From Pseudomonadota bacterium (GTDB lineage Bacteria; Pseudomonadota; Alphaproteobacteria; Caulobacterales; Caulobacteraceae), in the NCBI GenBank assembly GCA_023390245.1, contig JAEWDF010000113.1, positions 1 through 35,879 on the forward strand: a DNA stretch of 35,879 bases, given 5' to 3'. The notes under the pieces are model-generated. The model worked only from the letters and a program-made list of their open reading frames with translations. It did not search any database and was not told where the DNA came from. Positions within the stretch are counted from its first letter, which is position 1. The number at the start of each line of letters is the position of its first letter. Both the position numbers and the translations under genes were made by a program. Shown here piece by piece: positions 1 to 6,656 of this stretch.

Positions 1-322
1 GCGTGGCGTTGCAGACGCCGCCGTTGCCGCCGTTCGGCGAGCGCACGGTGCCGATGTCGTTGGAGCGGTAGCCGCCTTCCAGTTCGACACGCCAGTTCGG
101 ATTGAAGCGATAACCGAGGCGCGCGAAATAGGCCGCGCCGTCGTTCATCTTGTAGACGTGGTTGAAGCCGGTGCTCGCGGCCTCGACGTTCACATCGTCC
201 AGCCAGTGCCAGCCGGCGTCGATCGCGCCGTACCAGCCGTTCGGGTCCGCCGAAGCCGCACCGGCCGAAAGGGCCAGAGCAGCCGCAGCGCTGGAAGCCA
301 GCACCAAGGTCTTGTTACGCAT
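1..322 (-). CDS. OmpA-like outer-membrane beta-barrel protein (5' part only)
   Basis: The gene reads leftward from an ATG at 322 and runs off the window, so only about 107 residues are visible. They begin with a Sec signal peptide: MRNK, a hydrophobic Ala/Leu stretch, then an ASA-D cleavage site near residue 25. What follows is typical of the first strands of an OmpA/OmpW-type eight-stranded barrel: NGWYGAIDAGWHW, later YFARLGYRFNPNWRVELEGGYR with alternating aromatic and polar residues. I infer an outer-membrane structural or porin-like protein. The periplasmic OmpA peptidoglycan-binding domain, if present, would lie outside the window, so full OmpA identity is unproven. A GGAGGG ribosome-binding site lies about nine bases ahead of the start, and the 219-bp upstream gap probably holds its promoter. 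Confidence 0.82.
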   Translation of the reverse strand, partial: MRNKTLVLASSAAAALALSAGAASADPNGWYGAIDAGWHWLDDVNVEAASTGFNHVYKMNDGAAYFARLGYRFNPNWRVELEGGYRSNDIGTVRSPNGGNGGVCNAT

Positions 323-369
323 AGGGGGTAGCCCTCCGCCTGTTGTTATTGACGGCGGTGGAGACCGCC
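323..369 (-). promoter_or_regulatory. Leader hairpins ahead of the OmpA-like gene
   Basis: On the minus strand the leader contains a 6-bp hairpin (364-369 with 354-359, loop CTCC). The Shine-Dalgarno segment AGGG (332-335) can pair with CCCT (323-326), directly before the start codon. The hairpin loop CTCC is also complementary to the GGAG of the ribosome-binding site. This could tune translation, but short G/C pairings are frequent at this base composition, so function is inference only. Confidence 0.25.
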
Positions 370-541
370 TTTGCGAGCCTTAGCAGCGTTGCCGCTGGAG
401 GTGAAGGCGAAAACACGACCGGTGATCGCCCTGCGACACGGAATGTGACGTTGATGCTACAGGTAAAATTCTGATCAAGCCCCTTTTTTGCCGCAACGTG
501 GGCGCGTAGAGCTGAACACCGAGACGTTCCAACCAATAGAA

Positions 542-1270
542 TTACAACTCCGCCGTCACGCCCGGCGATCGCGCCCGGCGCTTCAGCCACATCACGCCGA
601 GGAGGTCCGAGACCGAGGCCCGCAGCCGGCCCCAGTTGGTGTATTTTGACCGGCCCGTCTCGCGGTGGCGATGACCGACGTCGAGGTACTGGTTGCGATA
701 GCCCTCGCGGATGAACAGCGCCGGCAGATAGCGGTGCACATGGTCGAAGTAGGGTAGGCGCAGGAAGGCGTCGCGCCGGAAGGCCTTGAGGCCGCAGCCG
801 GTGTCGTCGGCGTCGTCGCCCAGCAGCCGCCGCCGGATGCGGTTGGCCCAGAGCGAGGCCTGGCGCTTGGCCTGGGAGTCCTGGCGCTTGGCGCGGCGAC
901 CGCCCACCAGGGCCACGTCGGCCGGCGCGGCCAGCAGGGCGTCGACCAGGCGTGGCGCGTCGGCCGGCGGGTTCTGGCCGTCGCCGTCGAGGGTCACGAT
1001 CACGGGCGCGCGGGCGGCCAGGACGCCGGTGCGCACCGCCCGGCTCTGGCCGGCGTTGGCGGCGTGCGCCAGCACCCGCAGGGTCGGCAGGTCGGCCATG
1101 GAGGCCCGGAGCTCCGCCAGGGTCGAATCCCGGCTGGCGTCGTCGACGAAGATCATCTCATAGGCCCGGCCGGCGAAGGCCTGGGCGATCTCGCGCGCCA
1201 GGGCCGGGGCGGCGCCGGCCTCGTCATGCACCGGGACGACGACGGAGATTTCGGGGATTTCGGCCTTCAT
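542..1270 (-). CDS. Family 2 glycosyltransferase (polyprenyl-phosphate sugar transferase type)
   Basis: A 242-residue cytoplasmic GT-A-fold glycosyltransferase. The N-terminus carries the family 2 signature SVVVPVHDEAG, followed by FVDDASRDST and the metal-binding region VTLDGDGQNPPAD; DTGCGLKAFRRD lies further on. These match the DPM1/ArnC-like branch that moves a sugar from a nucleotide donor onto undecaprenyl or dolichyl phosphate. No C-terminal membrane segments are visible, unlike GtrB. The open frame extends further upstream, but that part is antisense to the next gene. The ATG at 1270 has GGAG five bases ahead and is the best start. It is divergent from an ArnT-like transferase only 76 bp away, which suggests that one makes the lipid-linked sugar the other transfers. 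The acceptor is unknown. Confidence 0.88.
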   Translation of the reverse strand: MKAEIPEISVVVPVHDEAGAAPALAREIAQAFAGRAYEMIFVDDASRDSTLAELRASMADLPTLRVLAHAANAGQSRAVRTGVLAARAPVIVTLDGDGQNPPADAPRLVDALLAAPADVALVGGRRAKRQDSQAKRQASLWANRIRRRLLGDDADDTGCGLKAFRRDAFLRLPYFDHVHRYLPALFIREGYRNQYLDVGHRHRETGRSKYTNWGRLRASVSDLLGVMWLKRRARSPGVTAEL

Positions 1271-1346
1271 CGTCGCTCCATAGCCGAGATGCGCCCCCGA
1301 TGGGAGACGGCTGACGCGCGGCCGGCCCGCGTGTAAGAGAGCGGTC

Positions 1347-3032
1347 ATGACCGCTCTGGATTTCGATCGCCGCATCGCCGGCTGGCGGGGACCGCTCCTG
1401 GCGGCCCTGCTGACCCTGGTCGCCGGCTTGCCGGGCCTGCTGCTGCTGCCGCCGCTGGACCGGGACGAGAGCCGTTTCGCCCAGGCCTCGGCCCAGATGC
1501 TGGAAAGCCGCGACTTCGTCGACATCCGTTTCCAGGACGAGCCGCGCTGGAAGAAGCCCGTCGGCATCTACTGGCTGCAGGCGGCGGCGGTGGCGGCGAC
1601 CTCGGATGTCGAGGATCGCCGGATCGCGCCCTATCGCATCCCGTCGTTGCTGGGCGCGGCGCTGGCGGCCTGGGCGACGGCCTGGGCGGGCGCGGCGCTG
1701 TTCGGCGGCCGGATCGGCTTCCTGGGCGGCGCCATCCTGGGAACCACCTTCCTGCTGTCGACCGAGGCCGGGATCGCCAAGACCGACGCCGTCCTGTGCG
1801 GCGCGACGACCCTGGCCATGGCCGCCCTGGCGCGCATCTACATGGCCGCGCGCGCGGAAGAACGGCCGATCCGCCCGCACAAGCTGCTGTTCTGGCTGGG
1901 CTTCGGCCTGTCGATCCTGATCAAGGGGCCGATCGGGCCCCTGGTGATCGCCCTGGCCGTCATCGCCCTGTCGGTCTGGGACCGGGACGTGAAATGGCTG
2001 CGGCGGCTGGGATGGGGCTGGGGCCTGCCGCTGGTCCTGCTGATGGTCGGTCCCTGGGCGCTGGCCATCACCATCGCCACCGACGGCGGCTTCTGGCGCG
2101 AGGCGATCGGCGGCGACCTGGCGCCCAAGATCGCCGGGGCGCACGAAAGCCATTCCGGCTTCCCGGGCATGTATGTCCTTCTGGCGCCGCTGCTGTTCTT
2201 TCCGTCCACCCTCCTGCTGCCCGCCGCGGCGGCGACGGGCTGGACGCGCCGGGCCGAGCCGGCGGTGCGCTTCCTGGTCTGCTGGCTGGTCCCGGGCTGG
2301 CTGATGTTCGAACTGGCTCCGACCAAGCTGTGGCACTACACCCTGCCGACCTTCGGGGCCCTGGCCCTGCTGGCCGCCGCCGCCCTGGCGCGGCCGATCG
2401 GGCGTACGCCGCGCTATTTCGGCGCCGCCCTGGCGGTGCTGGCCGCGGTGCTGATCATCGCCATCGCGGTCTATGGCCTGACCGTTTATGGCACCTCCAC
2501 CGCCCAGACCTGGGCCGCCCTGACGGTGGTCTGCGCCTTCGCGGCGGCGGCGGTGGGCGCCTTCCTGCTGCTGAACCGCGCCGCGGTCGCCGCCCTGGTC
2601 GCCTCCATCGCCTTCGGCGTGGTGGCCCATGCGGCCCTGGCGGGGACCATCCGCCAGCTTCGCCCCCTGGCCGTCGCGCCGCAGCTGGAGCGGACGCTGG
2701 AGGCCGCCGACCTGCATCCGCGCCAGGGGCGCACCCCCGGCCCTGTCGCCATCACCGGCTTCCACGAGCCTAGCTTTGTCTTCCTGACCGGCCGGGACAC
2801 CGAACTGACCGACGCCGGCGGCGCGGCCGAGGCGCTGGCCGAGGGCCGTCCCGCCATCGTCGAGGCCCGCGACGCCGACGCGTTTCGCGCCGCCGCCGGC
2901 CGGCTGGGGGTGTCGGGTCGCGCGGTGGGCGTGGTCAACGGCCACAACTATTCCTCGGGCGACGATGTCAGCCTGACGGTTTATGCGCCGCCGCCGCGCA
3001 ACGGCGCGACGCGCGAAGAGGCCGCCCAGTGA
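1347..3032 (+). CDS. ArnT-like family 39 membrane glycosyltransferase
   Basis: A 561-residue polytopic inner-membrane protein. After a first hydrophobic helix it shows PPLDRDESRFAQASAQML (about residues 35-52), the acidic first periplasmic loop motif of the GT39/PMT superfamily, and then RWKKPVGIYWLQ, matching the KPPLYYW-type motif. About ten further hydrophobic segments follow, and the C-terminal 100 or so residues form a soluble periplasmic tail. Such enzymes take a sugar from undecaprenyl phosphate and add it to lipid A or another envelope acceptor. The divergent GT2 gene is its likely donor-making partner. The stop overlaps the next gene's GTG start by four bases, an unusual pairing with a metabolic enzyme. 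The exact sugar and acceptor cannot be read from sequence. Confidence 0.87.
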   Translation: MTALDFDRRIAGWRGPLLAALLTLVAGLPGLLLLPPLDRDESRFAQASAQMLESRDFVDIRFQDEPRWKKPVGIYWLQAAAVAATSDVEDRRIAPYRIPSLLGAALAAWATAWAGAALFGGRIGFLGGAILGTTFLLSTEAGIAKTDAVLCGATTLAMAALARIYMAARAEERPIRPHKLLFWLGFGLSILIKGPIGPLVIALAVIALSVWDRDVKWLRRLGWGWGLPLVLLMVGPWALAITIATDGGFWREAIGGDLAPKIAGAHESHSGFPGMYVLLAPLLFFPSTLLLPAAAATGWTRRAEPAVRFLVCWLVPGWLMFELAPTKLWHYTLPTFGALALLAAAALARPIGRTPRYFGAALAVLAAVLIIAIAVYGLTVYGTSTAQTWAALTVVCAFAAAAVGAFLLLNRAAVAALVASIAFGVVAHAALAGTIRQLRPLAVAPQLERTLEAADLHPRQGRTPGPVAITGFHEPSFVFLTGRDTELTDAGGAAEALAEGRPAIVEARDADAFRAAAGRLGVSGRAVGVVNGHNYSSGDDVSLTVYAPPPRNGATREEAAQ

Positions 3033-3943
3033 GCCGCTTCATCGAGATCGTCGAGGTCGGGCCGCGCGACGGGCTGCAGAACGAGTCGGCGGTGCTGGCG
3101 CCCGCCGTCCGCGCCGATTTCGTCCGGCAGCTGGAGGCGGCCGGGGCGCGCCGCATCGAGGCCGTCTCCTTCGTCCACCCGAAGTATGTGCCTCAGATGG
3201 CCGGCGCCGAGGCGGTGATGGCCGACCTGCCCCAGGCTGAAGGCCGGAGCCGCATCGGCCTGGCGCTGAACGCCCGCGGCTACGACCGGGCGCTGGCGAC
3301 GACGGTGGACGAGGTCAATGTCGCCCTGGCGGTCACCGACGGCTTCGGCCTGAAGAACCAGGGCCTGGCGGTGAAGGACCAATTGGCCATGCTGGGCGAG
3401 ATCGTCGCCCGCCGCCACAACGCCGCGGAGTCCGACGGCGCGCCGGCGCTGACCGCCACCCTGTCCTGCGTCTGGGGCTGCCCGTTCGACGGCGAGGTCT
3501 CGGTCGAGCAGGTCGCCGACATGGTCGGGGCGATCGGCGGGATGGGCGTCGCCGAAATCGGCCTGGCCGACACCATCGGCGCGGGCGATCCCTGGGCGGT
3601 GACTCGCAAGGTTGAGGCGGTGAGGAAGGCCGCGCCCGACGCGCGGCTGCGACTGCACTTCCACGACACGCGCAACACCGGCCTGGCCAACGCTCACGCC
3701 GGGATCGAGGCCGGGGTGACGGTGCTGGACGCCTCGGTCGGCGGCATCGGCGGATGCCCTTTCGCGCCCGGCGCCACCGGCAACATCGCCACCGAGGACC
3801 TGGTCTACATGCTGCACCGGGGCGGGTTCGAGACCGGCTACGACCTCGACGCCCTGATCGAGACCGCTCGCTGGATCGGCGGGCAGATCGGCCGGCCGAC
3901 GCCATCCGCCCTCAGCCGCGCCGGCGGATTTCCCCGGGCCTGA
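3029..3943 (+). CDS. Hydroxymethylglutaryl-CoA lyase
   Basis: A 304-residue DRE-TIM-family enzyme that cleaves 3-hydroxy-3-methylglutaryl-CoA into acetoacetate and acetyl-CoA, the last step of leucine breakdown. Visible motifs are EVGPRDGLQNE at the N-terminus with the catalytic Arg12-Asp13 pair, FVHPKYVPQMA, the metal-binding HFHDT (His210, His212), and the lyase signature GGIGGCPFAPGATGN containing active-site Cys243. The length fits the bacterial family. It starts with GTG at 3029 inside the stop of the upstream glycosyltransferase gene (GTGA overlap), implying translational coupling. No other leucine-degradation genes are nearby, so pathway context comes from family knowledge. A related acyl-CoA lyase with a slightly different substrate cannot be excluded. 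Confidence 0.85.
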   Translation: MSRFIEIVEVGPRDGLQNESAVLAPAVRADFVRQLEAAGARRIEAVSFVHPKYVPQMAGAEAVMADLPQAEGRSRIGLALNARGYDRALATTVDEVNVALAVTDGFGLKNQGLAVKDQLAMLGEIVARRHNAAESDGAPALTATLSCVWGCPFDGEVSVEQVADMVGAIGGMGVAEIGLADTIGAGDPWAVTRKVEAVRKAAPDARLRLHFHDTRNTGLANAHAGIEAGVTVLDASVGGIGGCPFAPGATGNIATEDLVYMLHRGGFETGYDLDALIETARWIGGQIGRPTPSALSRAGGFPRA

Positions 3944-4050
3944 CCGCGCCGTCCGAATTCGCCCGGCGCGCGCCAGGCGTGGCGGTATGGAGCGAACGGG
4001 GGTATTCATCGTTAACAAGCGTCGCCATTGAACGCCGTCCGGAGAGGACC

Positions 4051-4476
4051 ATGCTGATCGCCATTCCGCTGCTGCTGATCCCCGTCGTGCTGTACAATAT
4101 CGTGGTGCTGTTCGGCGCCGCCGGCGACGGCGGCATGGCCGAGGCGGATCACCTGCTGCGCGATCCGATGTTCACCATCCCGATGGCGTCCGGCGCCCAG
4201 TGGAACGTGGGATCTGGCGACCTGATCCTGTTCCTGGCGCTGATCCTGCTGTTCTTCGAACTGATCAAGTCGACCTCCAGCCGCAAGGTCGCCATCATCA
4301 ACCACGCCCTGTCGATGATCCTGTTCATCGTGGTGCTGGTCGAGTTCCTGCTGATCCGGGGCTTCGCGACCTCGACCTTCTTCCTGATCGTGATCATGAT
4401 CCTGCTGGACGTGCTGGCGGGTTTCATCGTCACCATCATATCGGCCCGCAAGGATCTCGATTTCGGCGGCGCCTGA
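4051..4476 (+). CDS. Small integral membrane protein of unknown function
   Basis: A 141-residue protein with four predicted transmembrane segments: residues 1-20 (MLIAIPLLLIPVVLYNIVVL), about 53-70, 82-100 and 106-128. A soluble loop between the first two contains AEADHLLRDPMFTIPMASG. It ends with the cytoplasmic-looking tail SARKDLDFGGA. I do not recognise a characterised family, though small proteins of this kind are common in alphaproteobacterial genomes. The start at 4051 was chosen because GGAG lies 6 bases before it and the first helix begins at once. The longer open frame upstream runs antisense-like through the lyase gene and is not credible. It stands alone, 107 bp after the lyase gene. 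Confidence 0.75.
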   Translation: MLIAIPLLLIPVVLYNIVVLFGAAGDGGMAEADHLLRDPMFTIPMASGAQWNVGSGDLILFLALILLFFELIKSTSSRKVAIINHALSMILFIVVLVEFLLIRGFATSTFFLIVIMILLDVLAGFIVTIISARKDLDFGGA

Positions 4477-4533
4477 CGCCGCGAAGCAGCCGCCGGCCAA
4501 TCACGCCGCGCCAACGCGCGACGCCAGGGGACG

Positions 4534-4610
4534 GCCTCAAGCAGCGCGAAGCGCGGTAGGCCTCCTAGAAAGCCTCAAGCAGCGCGAAGCGCGGTAGGCC
4601 CCTAGGAAAA
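4534..4610. repeat. Two-copy tandem palindromic repeat
   Basis: Two perfect 29-bp copies lie at 4534-4562 and 4572-4600. Each begins GCCTCAAGCA, has the core GCGC-GAA-GCGC, and ends GGTAGGCC. The ends GCCT and AGGC are complementary, so each copy can fold as an outer stem enclosing a small hairpin. The nine bases after copy 1 (TCCTAGAAA) and after copy 2 (CCTAGGAAA) are near-identical, so the unit is really about 38 bp, duplicated once. It lies between two converging genes and resembles a REP-type intergenic palindrome or a duplicated terminator. Confidence 0.8.
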
Positions 4611-4676
4611 GGCCGTGAAGATCAGGGCCACCACGGCGACGTCGAAGATGCGGGCGGCGAGGCTGAGCACGGGCAT
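4602..4676 (-). CDS. Possible 24-residue hydrophobic peptide gene
   Basis: A short open frame runs from an ATG at 4676 to a TAG at 4602. It encodes MPVLSLAARIFDVAVVALIF and four more residues, enough for one membrane span. 22 of its 23 codons after the start end in G or C, the codon style of the real genes here. Against it, no clear Shine-Dalgarno is seen upstream, and short hydrophobic frames arise by chance. It lies 54 bp beyond the end of the phaR-linked hypothetical gene on the same strand. Its stop sits inside the flank of the tandem repeat. Function unknown; I treat it as a candidate only. Confidence 0.3.
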   Translation of the reverse strand: MPVLSLAARIFDVAVVALIFTAFS

Positions 4677-4730
4677 GGGCGAATCCGGAGAAGGGACGGT
4701 CGATCCGTCTCCAGCAAGCCCCGTGCCGCG

Positions 4731-5087
4731 TCAGATATCGGTGTCGGTCGCCTTGCCGACGGGCGGGCGGCGCTCGGCCGGCCCGGAATATTCGGTCCCC
4801 ATATAGGCGGCGCGGGCCGCGTCCAGCACCGGCGGGCCGCCCTTCAGGCCGCGCCGCTGACCGGTCTGGCCCAACTGCTGGGCGAAGAAGGCTGTCGATC
4901 CCGCCTCGGGCGCCGGGTGGACGGCAGCTCTTGCCGGGACGATGTCCGGCGTTTCGACCTCGGGCTCGACCGGGACCAGGTCGCGCGAGGCCTCGCGGCG
5001 CTGCCGCTGGCGGCGGTCGCCCTCGCGACGATCGCGCGCCGGGTCGATCCCGCCCAGGCCGCCGACCGGACGGAGGTCGTCGCTCAT
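4731..5087 (-). CDS. Hypothetical protein coupled to phaR
   Basis: A 118-residue protein of unknown function. It is highly charged and apparently disordered. An Arg-rich segment (DRREGDRRQRQRREASRD, about residues 19-36) is followed by a Pro/Glu/Ala stretch, then GSTAFFAQQLGQTGQRRGLKGGPPVLDAARAAYMGTEYSGP, which looks like the conserved part. No signal peptide, membrane span or catalytic motif is visible. Its ATG overlaps the phaR stop (ATGA, 5084-5087), so it is almost certainly co-translated with phaR. The context suggests a role with PHA granules or their regulator, but this is inference. Confidence 0.72.
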   Translation of the reverse strand: MSDDLRPVGGLGGIDPARDRREGDRRQRQRREASRDLVPVEPEVETPDIVPARAAVHPAPEAGSTAFFAQQLGQTGQRRGLKGGPPVLDAARAAYMGTEYSGPAERRPPVGKATDTDI

Positions 5088-5704
5088 CTGGGCGGGGCCT
5101 TGTCGCCGGCCAGCCGCTCGATCTGGGCGCGCATCTCTTCCATCTGGCGGCGCATCTCGGCCAGGGGGTCGGGCGTCTCGCGCGGGGCGGTCTCGGCGGC
5201 GGGTTCCGCGCCCTCGGTCCGGCCGTAGCCGAAACCGGGGAACATCTGCATGGCGCGCTGGAACATGGCCATGTTGGCCCGTGCCGTCTCCTCGATCAGG
5301 CCGGCGCCCGAGGCCCCGCCGAAGGCGCGGCTCATCTGGCTGGCGAACTGCTCCTGCTGGCGCGCGAAATTGGCCAGGGACATCTCCAGATAGGACGGCA
5401 GGACGCCCTGCATCTGGCCGCCGTAGAAGCCGATCAGCTGGCGGAGGAATTGGACGGGCAGCAGGGCCTCGCCCCGGTTCTCCTCCTCGAAGATGATCTG
5501 GGTCAGGATCTGGCGCGTCAGATCGTCGTTGGTCTTGGCGTCATAGACCACGAACTCCACGCCCTCGCGCACCATGGTCGCCAGGTCCTCCAGCGTGACA
5601 TAGGCGCTGGTGCGCGTGTTGTAGAGCCTGCGGTTCGCATACTTCTTGATGACGACCGTGTCGGCGCCATCCGCTTTTCCACCCTTGGTCTTTTCGTCGG
5701 CCAC
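5084..5704 (-). CDS. phaR: PHA synthesis repressor PhaR
   Basis: The polyhydroxyalkanoate synthesis regulator. The N-terminal DNA-binding domain carries the family hallmark VVIKKYANRRLYNTRTSAYVT, followed by EFVVYDAKTNDDLTRQILTQII and then the PHB-accumulation domain (LLPVQFLRQLIGFYGG and following). A C-terminal coiled coil (MRRQMEEMRAQIERL) probably mediates oligomerisation or granule binding. Family members repress phasin and PHA genes and are released when they bind PHA granules. The GTG at 5704 gives a 206-residue protein with GAGA about eight bases ahead. In-frame GTG codons at 5734 and 5740 are alternatives adding an unconserved stretch. It is followed by a four-base-overlapping gene, and the thiolase gene lies nearby on the other strand. 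Confidence 0.9.
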   Translation of the reverse strand: MADEKTKGGKADGADTVVIKKYANRRLYNTRTSAYVTLEDLATMVREGVEFVVYDAKTNDDLTRQILTQIIFEEENRGEALLPVQFLRQLIGFYGGQMQGVLPSYLEMSLANFARQQEQFASQMSRAFGGASGAGLIEETARANMAMFQRAMQMFPGFGYGRTEGAEPAAETAPRETPDPLAEMRRQMEEMRAQIERLAGDKAPPR

Positions 5705-5783
5705 GCTTGTTCTCGCGATGTTGCAACGCGGCACTATCACCCGTTGCGACGCGAAGCGCCAGAGGCCCCGCGCACCCTGCGCC

Positions 5784-6497
5784 TCAATGCGTCAGGACGG
5801 GCGCCAGGACGACGCCCACCAGCACCGCGGCCCAGTGGACCGTCGCCCCGGTGACGACGAAGCCGTGCCAGATGGCCCGGCGGAACTTCACCCGTGGACT
5901 GATGAAGACGAAGACTCCGGCGGTGTAGATCAGGCCGCCGATCACCAGCAGCGCCAGGGCGGCGGGATGCACCGTCTCCACCATCGGCTTCAGCGCCGCG
6001 ACGGCCAGCCAGCCGAACAGGACGTAGACGCCGCTCCAGACCTTGTCGGACAGGCGTGGCGCGAACACCTTCACCGCGGCGCCCAGGCCGGCGATGCTCC
6101 AGATCAGGGCGGTGAAGCCGACGGCCCAGCCGCCTTCGAACCTCTGGGTCGTGAAGGGGGTGTAGCTGCCGGCGATCATCACGAAGATGGCCGCCTCGTC
6201 CAGCCGGCGCAGCACCGGCCGCGCGGCGCAGGGATTGGTCTGGTTGTAGATCGTCGAGGCGGTCAGCATGGCGACCAGGCACAGGGCGTAGAGGGCCGTG
6301 GCCATGACGCCGCCGATCCCGGCGTAGACGCCCGCCAGGCCGGACAGGATCACCCCGCCCACCGCCGCCAGCATCAGGCCGACGACATGCACCCACAGGT
6401 CCGCCAGCTTCTCGGCCCGCGACTGATAGTGCTCGATCATGTCGAGTTCGTCCGGGGTGCAGACGTGGGCGGCGATCCTCTTGAGCGTGCGCAGCAT
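5784..6497 (-). CDS. Hemolysin III / PAQR-family membrane protein
   Basis: A 237-residue protein with seven predicted transmembrane helices after a cytoplasmic N-terminus (ELDMIEHYQSRAEKLADLWVH). It matches the bacterial hemolysin III family, which shares a fold with PAQR receptors: STIYN at 81-85, RRLDEAAIFVMIAGSYTPF around Asp100, and HGFVVTGATVHW with His211 and His221 in the last helix. In many relatives the first motif reads S-x3-H and the His binds zinc; here that position is Asn85. Despite the name, haemolysis is not established for most members. It starts at ATG 6497, divergent from the thiolase gene, and ends 79 bp upstream of the chosen phaR start on the same strand. Confidence 0.87.
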   Translation of the reverse strand: MLRTLKRIAAHVCTPDELDMIEHYQSRAEKLADLWVHVVGLMLAAVGGVILSGLAGVYAGIGGVMATALYALCLVAMLTASTIYNQTNPCAARPVLRRLDEAAIFVMIAGSYTPFTTQRFEGGWAVGFTALIWSIAGLGAAVKVFAPRLSDKVWSGVYVLFGWLAVAALKPMVETVHPAALALLVIGGLIYTAGVFVFISPRVKFRRAIWHGFVVTGATVHWAAVLVGVVLAPVLTH

Positions 6498-6611
6498 GAT
6501 CCTTCCCAAAAGCGGCGGGCCGCCTGTTGTTCCGTCACATTGCGCCGCCAGGATGACCATCCGCTGAATCCCGGCCCGACACGGCGTCGCGGGGTGACGA
6601 GAGCTCCCGGA

Positions 6612-6626
6612 TGCGGCAGAACCGCA
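6612..6626. promoter_or_regulatory. TGCGG/CCGCA dyad upstream of the thiolase gene
   Basis: A perfect 5-bp inverted repeat, TGCGG-N5-CCGCA, lies about 30 bp before the thiolase start, just ahead of its ribosome-binding site. Further TGC/GCA triplets follow (GCAGCA, GCAG at 6628-6644). PhaR proteins of other alphaproteobacteria bind TGC-rich sites, and phaR is close by, so this is a candidate PhaR operator. It has not been tested and could be chance in a GC-rich leader. Confidence 0.3.
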
Positions 6627-6656
6627 CCGCAGCAATTTCAGCAGAGAGTGAAATCC

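Noticed and set aside
1224..2945. 573-codon minus-strand frame opposite the ArnT-like gene
   Set aside because: Composition is Gln/Gly/Arg-rich without motifs, while the plus-strand frame has clear GT39 motifs and membrane helices.
4534..4600. CRISPR-like array from the 29-bp repeats
   Set aside because: Only two copies with a 9-base gap that is itself nearly repeated; no real spacers, no leader and no cas genes.
5646..6656. N-terminal extension of the thiolase frame by about 337 codons
   Set aside because: That part is antisense to phaR and the hemolysin III gene. The true thiolase N-terminus (MTEVVIVSAARTPVG) starts at 6657 with a ribosome-binding site.
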